Shown: positions 1 to 13,374 of the stretch, in pieces
Layout: every line of letters begins with the position of its first letter
Numbering within the stretch: position 1 is the stretch's first letter
Source of the DNA: Darksidea phi
Lineage: Eukaryota > Ascomycota > Dothideomycetes > Pleosporales > Lentitheciaceae
Assembly (NCBI GenBank): GCA_030770425.1
Contig: JASJFT010000047.1
Coordinates: 1-64,000 of the forward strand
Length of the DNA stretch: 64,000 nt
Direction: 5' to 3'
Notes under the pieces: model-generated
What the model saw: only the letters and a program-made list of their open reading frames with translations
Database searches by the model: none
Told to the model about the DNA's origin: nothing
Program-made: the position numbers and the translations under genes

Positions 1-1777
1 TGTGCGCGACGCGAGTTTTGGTTTTCTCGGCAGAATTTTGATTTTGTCCCTTTCATCGCTAATCGTCACCCGTATAGCTGAAGGCGCGAACGAATCAGTG
101 TGGCAGTGCAAAGCTAACCCTCTACGTGATGCACATCACCAGCTATGTCCCCTACTCTCCAAACCATCGCCATAATTAGATAGATCAACGTTTAAGGCAG
201 ATAGCGCGGTCACGCAACAGACCCAACAATCCAGCGAAACACATAGCACCCGTCCAACCTTTCGTACACTCTCTCGGCATATCAGTCCACATAACAAGCA
301 AGCAAAAGCGTAAAGAAAAGAGAATAGAAAGCCATAGACGCTCTATTCCAACCTATACCCTACACGAAAAAACGGCCACAACGCCCCCATATTTTATTAT
401 GAAACCTAAGACGGATCCACCGCCACAAGAACCTGTCCAACAACGCGTTCGCCGATGAACGCATCAAAAAGCGTCTACCCCCTGCAGCAGCCAATCACAT
501 CGCACCTCGGAGAACAGCGCGGCAACATCATGACATCACAGCACAGCACGGCACAGCACAGCACATCACAGCACATCACATTTACACACGTGACCCCACT
601 CGACGTGCCCCTAACCCTCCCATCTACGTGTTCACCATCCCACCCCTAAATCCACCCGCCCCTCCACGTGTCCCCTCTCACGCTCCCATCCTACCCAATA
701 AACAAACGGCCGCCGCCAACAAATCCTCCGCCCCGCCCACACGCCACGCCAACGCCACGTTATACCACCGGAGAAATTGTCAGCCTCAGCGCATGCGCCA
801 AACGCCGCAAAACCCGACAGTCTGGATGAGTGGATCGGGGAGGACATGGCGTCCATGGCGTCGGTAGCGAAGACGGGTTTTCGAGGGGCTCTTTCGAAGT
901 GCTTGGGGGACTGTGCCTCATGGGTGCATTGGCCCTCTGGCATAATTGGTTCGCGGCTGAGCGTCAAATCCTTCGACTGGCCGAGATGTCGAGTAGTGCC
1001 GTTCCCGCGTCGTCGGGCGTAAAGAGCGTTGTTAGGCGTCCACTCGCTACGATCGTAGGGACTGTGCACTTCGGCTACGTGGTCCAAGCAATGATGTCCG
1101 GGCAGCACAACGAACCAGACCATGGTGCACGTGGAAATTGTTCGTCTTGATACCAGTCTATTGAACGTATATAAAACGCGGATGGAAAGGATCGCGTGCC
1201 CGAGTATATCACCCCTCGTTGCTCATCACTCGTACTATGTAATTTTCCACAACAATGCAAGAAAGAGCTGAGACCAAACTCCCCACGTCTAGTCTCCATC
1301 TGACCAGGCTGCCTGTCTTTTAAAAAGTGACACCTTCCGCCGTGAAGTAATACGTCCGCCACCCATCGCTGACGACAATACCCCGCCCAGAAAAGTGGAA
1401 AGGGAAACATTATCCGCCGCCGCCGTAGAACGCCATGCGAACACGAAAAAGGAGCGGCAGCTCCGGAATAAAAAAAAGATCAGCCCACCGCCTACACCAT
1501 GCCGAGTATGCCCCCAGGCCGTAAGCCATGAGCCGTAATGGAGAAAAGGAAAGAAGAAGGTACAAAGAAGTCATGGGAACAATGAGCTTTTTGGAGATGA
1601 ACAGAGATCTTCTTTTTCTTTTACCACACTGCACTCCTGCCGAACTTGTAGTCCGTCTTTCACATAATCTTCAAACTCCACCCCAAATCTTGGGGAAACA
1701 CGTACCCAAGGAGGGCTTGATTGAGTTCGGTTCCGTAGAACGATTACGGCAAAGTGTGCAACATCAGTCTCGACGGA
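1..1777. other. gene-free stretch, left edge
   Basis: I recognise no gene here. Short open frames exist on both strands (for example 632-1123 on the minus strand), but they overlap each other, are low in complexity and match no family I know. A CA/GC-rich microsatellite-like run of short CAGCACA and CATCACA units lies at about 531-580. The stretch directly before 1778 is the 3' flank of the ABC transporter gene. Confidence 0.5.
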
Positions 1778-4760
1778 TCAAGGATGGCCGTGAGGTTTGC
1801 CGTTCGAGCCCACACCTTGGCGCTCGTTCGATGTTTGCGAAGCTTTGTACTTCTTAGTTCTTTCATCATCAGACGATGAATTCGAGTGACTGCTGCTCTC
1901 GTCGTCCAATTTAATATCGCCGTCTTTGGACTCCCTACGGAGTCTATCCGCCTTGTCCTTGAGCAGTTTAGCCTGCTCAGCAGCCCGCTGTGCGCGAATC
2001 TGCTTTTTCCACATGGCCGCATAATGCCCGTTCTGGTCGAGAAGTTCTTCGTGCGTACCACGCTCCGCAACCTTGCCCTTGTGTAGCACGAGAATCTGAT
2101 CAGCGTGGGTGATGGTGCTAAGTCGGTGGGCAATAATGAGCATGGTGCGACCTTGCGCAAGGGTCGTAAACGCTTCCTGGATATGCTGTTCCGTTTCCGT
2201 GTCAAGAGCAGCCGTAGCTTCATCAAGCAAGATGATGCGCGGGTTCTTAAGGATCGTACGGGCAATGGCCACGCGCTGCTTTTCACCTCCGGACAGGCGC
2301 AGGCCACGCTCGCCAACTTTGGTCTCATACTTATCCGGGAACGTCATAATCTTGTCGTGAATGCTCGCTGCACGGCATGCGGCATAGACCTCCTCGTCCG
2401 TCGCCTCCTGGTTAGCATACTTGAGGTTGTACATGAGCGTCTCATTGAACAAGACCGTGTCCTGCGGAACAACGCCAATGTGGCTTCGCACCGAATCAAT
2501 GGTGAGGTCCTCTACGTCGTGGCCATCCAGCTGAATGCTACCAGACATGGTGTTGTAAAAGCGATACAAGAGGCGGAAAACAGTGGACTTGCCACCGCCC
2601 GACTCGCCAACGAAAGCTGTGGTCGTACCGGGTGGACAATGGAAGTCTAGACCCGTCAACGCAGGCTTGCGCTGGTCGTAGGAGAAGTGCACATCGTTGA
2701 AACGAAGGTCGCCGTCGCATTTCGGGAGCTCCTCGGCATTCGGGCTGTCAATCACTGTGGGCTGTTCCTTGAACAATTCGAGCATGCGCTCCGAGTTGAT
2801 CATGGCAGACTGAATCATGCGATAAAATGTGCCGAAGAAATTGAGCGGGCTCTGGAGCTGGCCCATGTATGTCACGAGTGAAACAAATTTGCCAACGTCT
2901 TGCTCGCCCGCGGTAACCTGATATGCTGCAATGAAGCAAGTAATCAGCAAACCTAGCATGAAGACCATGTTCTGCGACACGTTCATAAGGTTTAGCGAGA
3001 ACAAAACCTTGTACTCTGCCGTCTGGTATTTGTTGACGGCATTTCGATATCGGTTGAATTCGTATGCTTCGGCATTGAAATACTTGACCGTTTCGTATGA
3101 GACCATGGAGTCGTTCCTGCAGGTGTTAGCCGAATCGGCTTGTTAGGCGGGGGATGACACTCACTTGACTGCATCCTCTTCTCTGTCGGCATTGACCATC
3201 TCACGGCGTATTTCGGCTCTCCACTGGGCCATGCGAATAGTCAGATAGATGTACCAGAAGGTAACGATGGAAATGACAAGCGCGTAGTAAGCGTCGAACC
3301 TGACCAGGAAGTAGCCGATGGCAACCGCGAGATCGACAAGCATGGGCACGACCTGGAAGGTCACCTGTTCCAAAAAGGTATTGATGGAGCTGCCCTTGCC
3401 AAGCGCTGACAGGACTTCGCCGGTCTTCTTGCCGAGGTGGAAATCGAGGCTGAGACTATGCACGTGCTCAAATGCCGCAACGGATAATTCTCGATACGAG
3501 TACTGCCCGACAGGGATCCAGAGCGTCGATCGTATGGCGCCAAGCAGTCCGTTATTGCCCTGGATAAACCGAAAGAAGATGAAGATGACAATCGCTTTCC
3601 ACGGGTTACCGCCTTTTTCGTCGGCAAGCTCGTTGACAATGTGGCCGATCTGATCTGGGACCATGAGATTGACCACGCGCTGGGCCAGGACGATCAGAAA
3701 GCAAATGACCACCATGACCTGCAGCCGGCGATCTTTCGAGGGCCACAGGTAGGGGAAGAAGACCTGGTACCCTTTGAGATACTCCCACCAACTGCGGGAC
3801 GGCGCTCCAGTAGGCCTACTCCAGGCTGGCGGCGCGCCCTCGGTGGGTTGGTGTTTGCCACCAACGGGATGGACTGTGCCATATGAGCCGTTCGCGTGAC
3901 CGTTTTCTGCACCGCCGTCCCGCTCAGCGCCACCAAGTAGCGAGGTGGTCTCGCTGCCGCTGCCGCTTTCGCCCGCTCTCCGTTTCTGGGGCAGCGTCAC
4001 GAAGACGATGTAGAACCCAATTAGGGCCAGCAGAAGCGCCACGCGCAGAAAGTCGACTGCGACTTCGCCCGCCTCCCAGCTGGTCATCCCAAAGCTCGTG
4101 CGCTCCTTGGGCGGGCGCAACGCAGGCTGCTTGTGGGCGTGCGTGTAGATGGCAATGGACATGGCCACGAGCGCAACCTCGAGCGCGGCGGCGAGGCTCC
4201 ATGTGGCGAGGTGGGCGGCCGTGGGCGAGGGCTTGGAGTCGAGCAGCGAGATGAGGAACAGGCAGTAGACGAAGAAGGCGCCAATGAGGTAGATCTGGAA
4301 GGCACGAGTGAGCATGGGGCATGGCGTTTTACTACTGGGGCGCTGGACTCACCACGACCTGCTTGCCGGACCACCATTGCTCGCGGCGGTAGAGGACGGC
4401 GTGGGCGATGACGAGGGCGGCATTGCCCACGAAGGTTGCGGCGGCGAGGACGGACAGCCAGGTGAACACCAGCTTCTGCGTATGCGTGACATCGTCGTGG
4501 ACCGTCTTCTTGACGAAGTTGCGCGTGGGATCGGTCGCGGGCAGCGGCTTGCCTCCGGGCCCGGTGGTGGTGGGTTTTGTGACATTAGAATTACTATTAG
4601 ACGAAAGAATGCTGCGGGCCGTGAAGGCGGCGAGGAAGAAGAACAGCAGAACGATGGGATAGGCGTATTGCACAAGGGTAACAATCCGACGCAGGCTAAC
4701 GGCGTGCTCCCACCGCGGGTCGGCGGCGGAGAGATCCAGCGTGGACTGGAGCTGGGCCAT
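1778..4760 (-). CDS. hmt1: HMT1-type half ABC transporter (heavy-metal tolerance, vacuolar)
   Basis: Three exons: 4760-4353, 4294-3165 and 3116-1778, giving 958 aa; both introns (58 and 48 nt) have GTGAGT donors and keep frame. The N-terminus is a long hydrophobic extension with several membrane segments, as in S. pombe Hmt1 and ABCB6. A six-helix exporter domain follows from about residue 310, then one nucleotide-binding domain: Walker A GESGGGKST at 683-691, signature LSGGEKQR at 787-794, Walker B IILLDEAT at 807-814, H-loop His near 843. The tail is charged and Ser-rich (coding positions about 1800-1990). Family members sit in the vacuolar membrane and move thiol-metal (phytochelatin or glutathione-Cd) complexes; the substrate here is inferred. 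It is divergent from rtc1 across a 684-bp intergenic region. The start at 4760 is the first ATG that opens the conserved hydrophobic N-terminus. Confidence 0.93.
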
Positions 4761-4818
4761 GACGCAGCGCGGCTCTGCACTGCAAGGCGAACCGAAAAGG
4801 CTCACCAGCGGCAGACGT

Positions 4819-4854
4819 GGGGGGGGGGAAGGGGGGGAGGGGGGGAGGGGAGAT
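4819..4854. repeat. G-tract cluster upstream of the ABC transporter
   Basis: Runs of 10, 7, 7 and 4 G separated by single or double A on the plus strand, 59-94 bp upstream of the transporter ATG. The sequence meets the pattern for a G-quadruplex. In the transporter mRNA it would be a C-rich 5' leader. Homopolymer lengths may be affected by sequencing error. Confidence 0.75.
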
Positions 4855-5048
4855 AGAGACGGTGGCGAGGTGGAGTGAGCGAGGGGGGGAGGAGGAGGAG
4901 GAGAGGGCTTTAGAGAGAAAGACAGCGCAGAGGCCGTGGCATGCTGGCGTTGAAGATGAACAGTAACGGTGAAAGGCTCGTCCGAGCGCATGCACCAGCC
5001 GAGTCGCGGGTGGGAGCTGTCTGGCAGCGTGCTTGGCACTTGCTGCCA

Positions 5049-5068
5049 CCCCCCCCCCCCCCCCCCCC
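5049..5068. repeat. 20-nt C homopolymer in a bidirectional promoter
   Basis: An uninterrupted run of 20 C lies between the divergent transporter and rtc1 start codons. Together with the G-tracts at 4819-4854 it puts G-rich DNA on opposite strands 0.2 kb apart. Its length is likely to be unstable or imprecisely assembled. Confidence 0.8.
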
Positions 5069-5444
5069 TGCCCCTGTCGGCGGCCCCTGGCCCCCTGTGC
5101 TTCGCGCCAGAAGGACGACGGGTGCAGAGCATTCTGGACAACACACGGGCTGCACCTGGGCTGCATATATCACGACGCAAGGCGACGCAGGCGACGCAGG
5201 CTCCGCAGTAGACGCAGCAACGCATCCAAGCTGCTGGGCCCGCAGCAGCGTCACCCGGGACGTCTGCCGCCGGCTTGCCGCGCCCACTGAGCGCCCGCCC
5301 TCACCGCAACTCAACCAACAACCCCCCCACCCGCCCTCGCATCCCATCGCATCGCGCATCGCATCGCTGCATCGCCGCACCACCACCACGCCTCCGGCCA
5401 GCACCATGCTCCGCGCGCAGAGAGCAGCGCCAGCGCACTGAGAG

Positions 5445-8400
5445 ATGGCGGACCCCTCGCGCCGCACGTCGGCAGTCGCGCTGCCCGCGATCCCGCCACC
5501 GCCACCGCTGCCCCCGTCGCGTGGCTACTTCTCGCGCCTGGTGAACGCGACCACGGCCTATGGCTCGCGGCCGCCAAGCGCGCAGGCCAATCGCGCCGAC
5601 GGCGGCCGTCCCAACCCGCTAGTGCCGAAACTCCCAGGGTAAGTTCCATGTTCCTCATATGGGCGTGCTCTCGACGTGCATCCCCTCCCCTCCCTATCAT
5701 GACTCTGCGCCCGGCCGCCCATCTTGGGCCCCGCGGCGTCTACCGCCGGCCCCCGCCTCCCTCGCCCGTGCTGAGCCCCGCAGCATCCGGACGGGCTCGT
5801 CGCACGAGACGAGCCACAAGACGGGCCTCGACATCTCGGCCCTCGACATCAACCGCGACAGGACCCATGCCATCCTCGCCGGCAGGGAGATCCTGAAGAC
5901 GGTCCGCGTCCACGACGCCAGCATCGTCGAAGAGACCAACCTGCGTGCTGCCGTCATCAACTATGCCGACCACTCACATGCCCGCCAGCGGGACGGCCTC
6001 GGGGTCCAGGACGTGAAATGGTCGCATGGCCACTTCAGCACGCATATCGCGACGGCTGCTGCCAATGGCAAAGTCATCCTGTATGACCTCAACCGCGCGG
6101 GCGTTGAGCTGGCCCGGTTGCACGAGCATACCCGCCAGGTCCACAAGCTTGCTTTCAACCCCCATCAGGGCCATCTGCTGCTGTCTGCAAGCCATGACAC
6201 GACGGTGCGGCTGTGGGACCTTCGCGACATGAAAAAGGACATTATGACCTGCAACAGCAGAGACCAGTATGCCGGCATCAACGGTGGCATCTATGACGTC
6301 CAATGGTCGCCCACTGATGCTGTAGAATTCGCTTTCGGCACCGACAACGGCACCATCCAGCGCTGGGACTTCCGCCACAACAAGGCCCCCAAGCAAAAGA
6401 TCACAGCTCACGACCAGCGCACTTGCACGTCGATCGACTGGCACCCGGACGGCAAGCACCTCCTCAGCGCTGGCGTCGATCGCACGGTAAAGGTCTGGGA
6501 CTTCTCCGTCCACGGTAGACGGCAGAAGGCTGCATACGTACTAACCACCCCGTACCCCGTCTACAGGGCCCGCTGGCGACCGCCGTACTGGTCCGACGAG
6601 CATTTTGAGCGGGGGGCATACCAATGCACCCAACTCGCGACCTCGTACGACCGTGACCATCCCATGATACATGTTTGGGATTTTCGACGTCCACACTTGC
6701 CCTTTCGAGAAATCAACAAATTCGCCAGCGCCCCTTCGGATATGCTTTGGCACTCACGGGACACGCTCTGGACGGTTGGGCGGGAAGGCGTCTTCCAGCA
6801 AAACGACGTCCACCACGCGCCAAAGGTCGTGGATCGCCGCAATCTGCAGGCGCTTGCGGTATCGCCAAGCGGCGAAATAGCCGCCTTCGCCCAGAGAAGA
6901 CCTCGACGCCGGCGTTCTGCAGGTCTAGCGTATGCCGAGGACACGTATCTGGCCGATACACGTGATAAACGCAGCAGCCCAGAGAAGGATAGTCTACGCA
7001 GCTCGGCAGATGACAGCCTGGACGACAGCTTTCTACGCTCGTCGCTCAAGAGACACCATGGTCGTACTGCGAGCAACAGGTCGGCTAGATCGTTTGCCAG
7101 CACTCCTCCGTCCGACACGGCGCCCAAGGTCATGTTTCTCACCGATTCCATGGTCATACATAATGATTCGTTCAAGCCGAATCAGCTTGCCTTGTGGGGT
7201 GCATTACCCGGAACTACCAACGTTCAGATCTTTGCATATCTAGCCCAAAAGTACAAAGCCATCCCACTCCCAGATCCGCCCACTCTGCAGTCCTTTTATG
7301 ATCTGCAGCATGTCTTCGAGCAAAATGCCGAGTATGCACAAAGAGCCGCATTATACCGGCTGGCTGAGACGTGGAAGATAGTCGGTGTATCCATTGCTGT
7401 TGCCACGCGACGTCGTGCGGAGTTGCACCGGACTCGTCGTCGACACAAGCACAAGCCCACGGCGGTAGCGTCGTCCAACGTGCAGCAAAAGCTGCCTTCC
7501 GAGCATTCAGAGGCACATGATAAGCGACTTGCTGCACCGCCTCGACCAACTGAAAGCGGTCTGGTGGCTCTTCAGAAAGCGAATCGAGACCTCTCGTCAA
7601 AGGGAGCATCCGAGCCCAATCAATCAGCAAGCCCTGTACCATCTAACCCCGCGCTACGTGCTCTAGCAGGAGCTGCTGATTCTCACCCTGCGAGTCAGCC
7701 CTTTGCCACTGTGGAGAGCACATCGAATCTGGCCACGCCGCTCGCGCGCCCATTCAAGGCCTCGACGTCAGCCAGTATCGATGTGCTGAAGCCTCATCTG
7801 CCCGACCCTGACCATGACGACCAGATCATACTGCCACCAGCAGTTGCTGGGCCACATTCAGAAAAGGCCGGCTTCCTTGTACCAGAGAGTGCAAATCGCT
7901 CTCATGTACCAGAGCGGCCTAGCTTCAAAGGGCCACGATGGTACAAATCTGCAGATGACCTCGATGATCGCCGTGCCATGGTTGGTAGTTGGCGGGCAAC
8001 TCCACGAGTACCCCTTAGCCTAGAGCCTACTGATGCTCAAGGGATCAACATTCAGATACCACCTCGATTGGACCGACATGACTCTGACGAGAGTTTTGCC
8101 ATGTTCTCTGCGTCGACCGATTCACAACATGGACACTCGATGCCCAGCTCATTGGCCAGCGGGAAATCTCGAACAATGGAGTCTATACCAGAGAAATGGC
8201 AGCACCCGCCCGGAGATTCTAGTTTTGGGAGGCCAAGACAAGGCCTAGCAAGCGCCGGGGTTCAGGCTGATGGGCTGGGTAAAAGCGTACAGATATCACC
8301 CACCACGATTCCTATTGGTAAGAATAGAAATGGGACGACGGCGCATTCGGAGCAAGGCAGTCAGCAAGGTTCGGGCCGCAGCAACATGGACCATCCGGTA

Positions 8401-9885
8401 GAATTTGGCAGCACAGCAAAGGCGGTCCAGGATATGGAGACTCTGCATCGGAACAATCAATTGCTTCGCCATGACAGCTCCGAGTCGGAGGCATTCGCAA
8501 GCAGCGCAAGTGGTGTGTCTGTATTTTCACCAGCGGACTACAGCCATGACATGGAAGCCAGTGGTACCATTGTTCCCGAGGGCTTCGAGCATGCTAGATC
8601 TCCGCAAGCCCTGAAGCCACCTGTGTATTCACCACATGCATCGGAGAACGCTCCTCCGGTGCTTGATCCAGCAATCGAAGACCCATTGCTGCTGTCAGAC
8701 TTCCAGGCTATGCACGTCGATGTAGAGGAAGGCTCGGCTTTTACTATCATCGGCCTACTCAGGAACATCCTCGCGTTCCACACAGGCTCGTTGTCCGATG
8801 CGCAGAGTTCGTCTCTTCTGATACTTCTTCTGGCGCCCCTGCTACCGCAAACGCAGCCTCTTTCTGGACAATCCGACATTGACGTTGCAGAGGTTCTCAC
8901 CACGTTTGCAGATACGTTCACTGCGCTTGGGCTTTCGCCCACTCAAGCTCGCGCTATACTCTCTACCCAGCTTACCCAACTAATAGCAACTGGCATTAAT
9001 CCATACCAGGCTGAAGCTATCCTGCAGGCTTACCATGCTCAATTGCATAGCCTCTCGCTCTACAACTCCGCCGCATCTCTCCGTCGGCTCGCATATCCCA
9101 CCTATCCTGCCGTCTACGAACAAGCCTTGAAAGACACGCAGATTGGTCTGCTATGTCTCAGCTGCAAGTCGCCCATCAACAACCCCAAGGACAAGATGCG
9201 CTGCGAGTCATGTAAACGCGCTCAGGCTCCATGTCCTGTATGTTGGGGGCGCTACCCGGCGTTTGAGCCCGTCACTGTGAAGAAGAAAGCGAAAGCCAAG
9301 CTGCGCTCAACGATGAAAGATAGGGACCATAGAAGGAAGCATTCCTCGCTCTTGTCAGCGACCGCCCCTAATGCTGACGATCTCGATGATCCATCTCCAT
9401 CAGTACCAGAACCACTTGTTCCCCCGAAGGCGACGTTGTGGACATGGTGTTCACTGTGTGGGCATGGCGGCCATACTGACTGCTTATCAACGTGGTTCGC
9501 AAACCAAGCCATGTCCGACGGGGCTTGCGCAATCGAAGGTTGCTTGTGTGACTGCGTACAGGGAAAGAGACGTGACGACAAGATCAGAGAGTTCCTTGAA
9601 CAAAAGGCGGAGAAGGAGCGGTCTAAGATAGTACGAAAGGGAGATGATTGGAAGGTCGGTGAGAGCAAAGCGGTCGCCGCCATTCGGGGTACGCTCGGCG
9701 AGACTGCACGAGATCCGACGCAGAATACTGGGCCAGCATCGGTGCTCCCGCAAGGCCGTAAAGATGAAGGAAGAAGAGTCCGCGTTGTGGAACCGCACGA
9801 CGACCAGATGCAACAGCCGCATCCGCTCGCGACGCAATTCGCTCCCCATCAAGCCACACTTTTTGGCAAAACGGCAAAGTACTAA
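5445..9885 (+). CDS. rtc1: SEA-complex WD40/RING protein Rtc1 (WDR24 homologue)
   Basis: Two exons, 5445-5638 and 5784-9885, giving 1431 aa; the 145-nt intron (GTAAGT...CAG) is phase 2. The frame also opens at an ATG at 5659, but that lies inside the intron, and the exon-1 ATG gives the Pro-rich N-terminus. WD40 repeats span about residues 75-425, with WD endings such as LWDL, RWDF, VWDF. A long, Ser-rich, probably disordered middle follows. The C-terminus (about 1187-1325) is a Cys/His-rich zinc domain with CLSC, CESC, CPVC, CSLCGHGGH and CLCDC clusters, typical of the RING-like ends of SEA/GATOR2 proteins. Rtc1/WDR24 acts at the vacuolar membrane in the SEACAT (GATOR2) complex that promotes TORC1 signalling. 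Identification rests on the WD40 plus terminal zinc-domain order and on size. Confidence 0.92.
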
Positions 9886-12747
9886 ACATGCGCATGTCCC
9901 GGGCTGTTAGTCGTTACATCCGCAGTAGCATTCGACCACACGATGGGTTCAACACCCTTGACATCACCGAGGCGAGGCGGAAGCTACTTTAGAGCCTGCC
10001 CGCTGGTGCATTGTCACACCGCCTTGTGCCAAGGCTGGGGACACGAATTCCATACCGTGGTTCCCCGGATGCGGGAGGCTGGTTTTGGGTGAACTCGCTT
10101 GGCCACGTGCGACTTGGGGGATACGACCAGATTGTATGATTTCCGTGGGGCGATGCTGCGTGGGCTCGGATATTAACCGTGTGGAGCTTTGGATAGGTGG
10201 CGATCATCACGACCTAGACTCACTGCAATACACGCTAAGCACACCTAGAGCCACAGAGCCTCAAGCTCTGCCTCCATCACTTTATACAATAGTAATGTCA
10301 ATTCGAATACTAAGCGGAGTGGGGGAGCATATTGTCTTTTCTCTCGCGTCATTCTTTTCATAGGGCTGACCCCCCACTTTCTGACCCTCATGTCTCCACT
10401 GCTATTCCATCGGCTTTCCACATCCGGCCAACTAGCCTCTCGGAAACTTTACGCCCTTGGGTGAAGCAGCATGAGTAACCCGTGAATGGCAAGTTAGCCT
10501 CGCCTCGGGCGTAAAAGATCGGCATGGTAGAAGGTCACGCCTAACCCTCATCTGTGGTCGGCGACGCATACGTATGCCATGCTAGACGGGCATGACCTCC
10601 AGTCCGACACCGTCCGTCCATTCAATTTGCTTTGCGCTGTGTCACCCCAAAGAGAAATGGTACACCGCATGTTGATGATTTCTTTTTTTCCACGGTACGG
10701 ACCCTGCTGTGGTACCTTTGCAGATAGAAGAGATAGCGGCCCTCGCCTACAGCGTGCTTGCAGACGTCCACCTCAGCATCCGGTCGAAGGCTAGGTACCT
10801 GACATATGTAGAAGTACACTGCTGCAACACCAAAACAGCGCAGCCAACCAAGCACGACCGGCAAATCCTTCCGTGCCCAAACTTTTGCCGGCGTACAGCC
10901 ATCTTGCACCAATCAGTGTGCCAAGCTATACGAGTGACCACAGCGGCATACTCGGCAGATTGGAAAAGGTGCAGCGATCTCGGGCCGACCGGCGGCTGCA
11001 TAATGAATTTCTCGACTTCTTTTCCTTTGCTTTGCCCTTCTTCACGGAGCGTTTTCCTCCGCGCCCTCGTATCGGCTTTCGGCTGTTTTGCTGATCGGTG
11101 TGCAGGGGGGGCCGTGCGGTCCGAATCATACCACATGGCGCGCCGTGCGGTGGTGCTCTTTGGCTGGATACTAGGGCAGGTATGTTGAAACTCACACCAA
11201 ATTTCATCTGCTACGGCAGAATATGACGAGGATACGCCTGATCGGGGGAAGGGGGCAAATCGAAGACAGAGGGTGTGTGCGAATAGAAAGAGGACTCGGC
11301 GTGTTCCTTGTCATAGGTGTGTGAGCATGTTTCTACTACCGGTCGGGCGTTTTGGGCTTTCCGTCGGTGTACAGCACACGATTCTTTACGATTTCGGTTG
11401 CGCTTGCAGCGACGCTATTGAAAGGGTGGTGGCCTTTCGGGGGGCGATTGGTTCGATATGTGGATGACGACAGCGCATACATCTCGAACAAAACCAATAC
11501 GGTAGCATCGATCCTGTAGAACTCATGGTAGGGGAGGTAATACATATGTCGTGTAACTTCTAGAGCAAGTTAGATGGATATTCTCCTTGTCTGATCGGTG
11601 GGAAAGGCGCGTTGTGTCCTATTGATGGTAACAGGGCGATTCATGACATATCTGCAGATGATATCGCCTACGGGCCGAATAGGAAGATAGAATGGTGGAT
11701 GAGTGGCAGGGCTGAAACGAGTGCTTTTCGTCAGGTCTTCCACGACTGGGTGAGGCGTCATACTTAGTGGGTGTGGCGCTGAGAAGCTTTTTCCCAATAA
11801 ACCTTAACTTGTGGAGTGAAAAGAGACGATGCTCTCAGCCGTGCCTGTTGTTGCTTATTGGGGTGCCCGTTAATAACTCCCGGCCAGAATACGTCGACAG
11901 TATACGTAAGTGCCACGTATTGCTCATAATGCAAACATATAATATGGAAGGTAAACCGATGCAGTTGTTAACGTTACTAATAGAAATCATGCCGTCAACA
12001 TAAACATAAACTGACATCAAAAAATTGTCGGATGGATCTGCCGGCAGACATAAGCATTGCCGAATACGAGCCTTGGTGATCTAGTGGGCATTGAATGGGT
12101 GAAATTAGTGCCGAGATCTTGCTGATACGAAAGGTAGATAAGGTCTAATAATGTCAATGAACGTCTCTAACGCGGCGGTCTTTGTAACACGAACGGGTGT
12201 CGCAGACGCAGACAGGGAATGCGTTGACGGCGGCATATTGAACAAGGTTGGCTATAGCGCAGGCGGGCCAGTGACGTCTAGACTCGCCATGTTTGGCAGG
12301 GGTCCGATCGGTGAATAGCTGCTGGTCAGCAACAATCAATACCATGTCAACGTACGGGAAAAATAAGATGTGAGGGCGAACAAGCGCCGATAGATCCATA
12401 TTGAACCGTGTTGTGAACTGAAATGTGTCGCAGGGCACGTGTTATCTCGAAGGCTCACTCTCTTTCCGAGCAGCAATGGACCCACAGTAACGTGAACAAG
12501 CAGATGAGGCCGAATTTCGATGGATTTATCGTATTGACTCCAGAATCCGTATCCTTTCCCCGCCGACACAGTTGACAGCCGTCATGAAGTAGGAATCTAG
12601 GCCCTCAGGTAGCCGTGAAATGTATTTTCCATCATTGTTCGCACGTTTCCGATCCGGTATTCCTGGTCCACATCAGCTAGTGCTCTCTGTAAAACTCTCC
12701 AGCATCGGATCGCGAGGCAGGATGAACATACCCTCAACCTCAGCCTT
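9886..12747. other. 2.9-kb gene-free stretch
   Basis: No recognisable coding region. Frames such as 10747-11136 (minus) and 10709-11188 (plus) overlap each other, look compositionally random and have no family resemblance. I saw no tRNA with matching A and B boxes. It separates the convergent 3' ends of rtc1 and rps21. Confidence 0.45.
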
Positions 12748-13128
12748 TTACCGCGACGCGCTCCAGACACTCTTGAGGAAGCCGTCCTTCTGGGTGAGCC
12801 TGTTCATCGAATCATCCGATTCGCCCATAGCGCGCACGAAGCCGCAGAGGGCGTACGTCTGGTTCTCTCCGGTGTATCGGCCGGCCTCATCCACCTTGCC
12901 GATGCTGAGTTGGACAGAGGCGTGGTCCTTGGCCTTGATGATGCGGCCGGTGGCACTGCACTTGCGGGGGACGTAGACTGCGAAGCGGTATTAGTGATTG
13001 TTTGTGTCTTGAATTGCGGGCACTGCGACTTTTTGGCGGGGGTCCAAATTCGCAACTCAAGTTATGTGCTACAGGGACTGCGGAGTGGGTGGCTTACGGT
13101 CGACTAGCTCGCCACGTTCGTTCTCCAT
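12748..13128 (-). CDS. rps21: 40S ribosomal protein S21 (eS21)
   Basis: Two exons, 13128-13098 (31 nt) and 12977-12748, give 86 aa, the usual length of eS21. The 120-nt intron has donor GTAAGC and acceptor GCAG and is phase 1. Exon 1 encodes [10 protein letters not shown]; exon 2 continues [13 protein letters not shown] and carries the highly conserved family stretches [19 protein letters not shown] and ESDDSMNRL, ending SVWSASR. The protein is a structural component of the small ribosomal subunit, needed for late 18S rRNA maturation. An intron a few codons after the start is common in fungal ribosomal protein genes. The gene is easy to miss because each exon is short. It shares a roughly 250-bp promoter region with the divergent F-box-like gene at 13375. 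Confidence 0.95.
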
Positions 13129-13374
13129 GATGATGGGAGTGTAGATGAGGAGGCGGGTGGTGTTTTTGAGTTTTGCGTCGTTGAGGCTGTCGTCGTCGAT
13201 TGTTCCGTTCTCTGTCGTTGTGGGATTTCGTCGCTGCGTTTTCGCTTATGTCCTTGGCAAAACGCTAGGCGAAAAAGGTTAGCCCCAACACTAGGCAGCA
13301 GCCTTCCACCTAGACCTTCGACTCCCCCTTGTCATTCCCTTTTTCCTCCTTCAAAGCATGTTCCTGTCCTCGTA

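Noticed and set aside
632..1123. 163-codon minus-strand frame at the left edge
   Set aside because: It overlaps plus-strand frames of similar quality, has biased composition and resembles no family.
4761..5225. N-terminal extension of the ABC transporter frame
   Set aside because: The frame is open upstream of 4760 but runs through the G/C homopolymers and is low-complexity. The hydrophobic N-terminus begins properly at 4760.
5659..5783. Plus-strand frame at 5659 as the start of the WD40 gene
   Set aside because: The segment is Pro/Arg-rich intron sequence. A GTAAGT donor at 5639 and a CAG acceptor at 5781-5783 join an upstream exon in frame.
12620..13107. Plus-strand and alternative minus-strand frames over 12.6-13.1 kb
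   Set aside because: They are shadows of the spliced rps21 gene.
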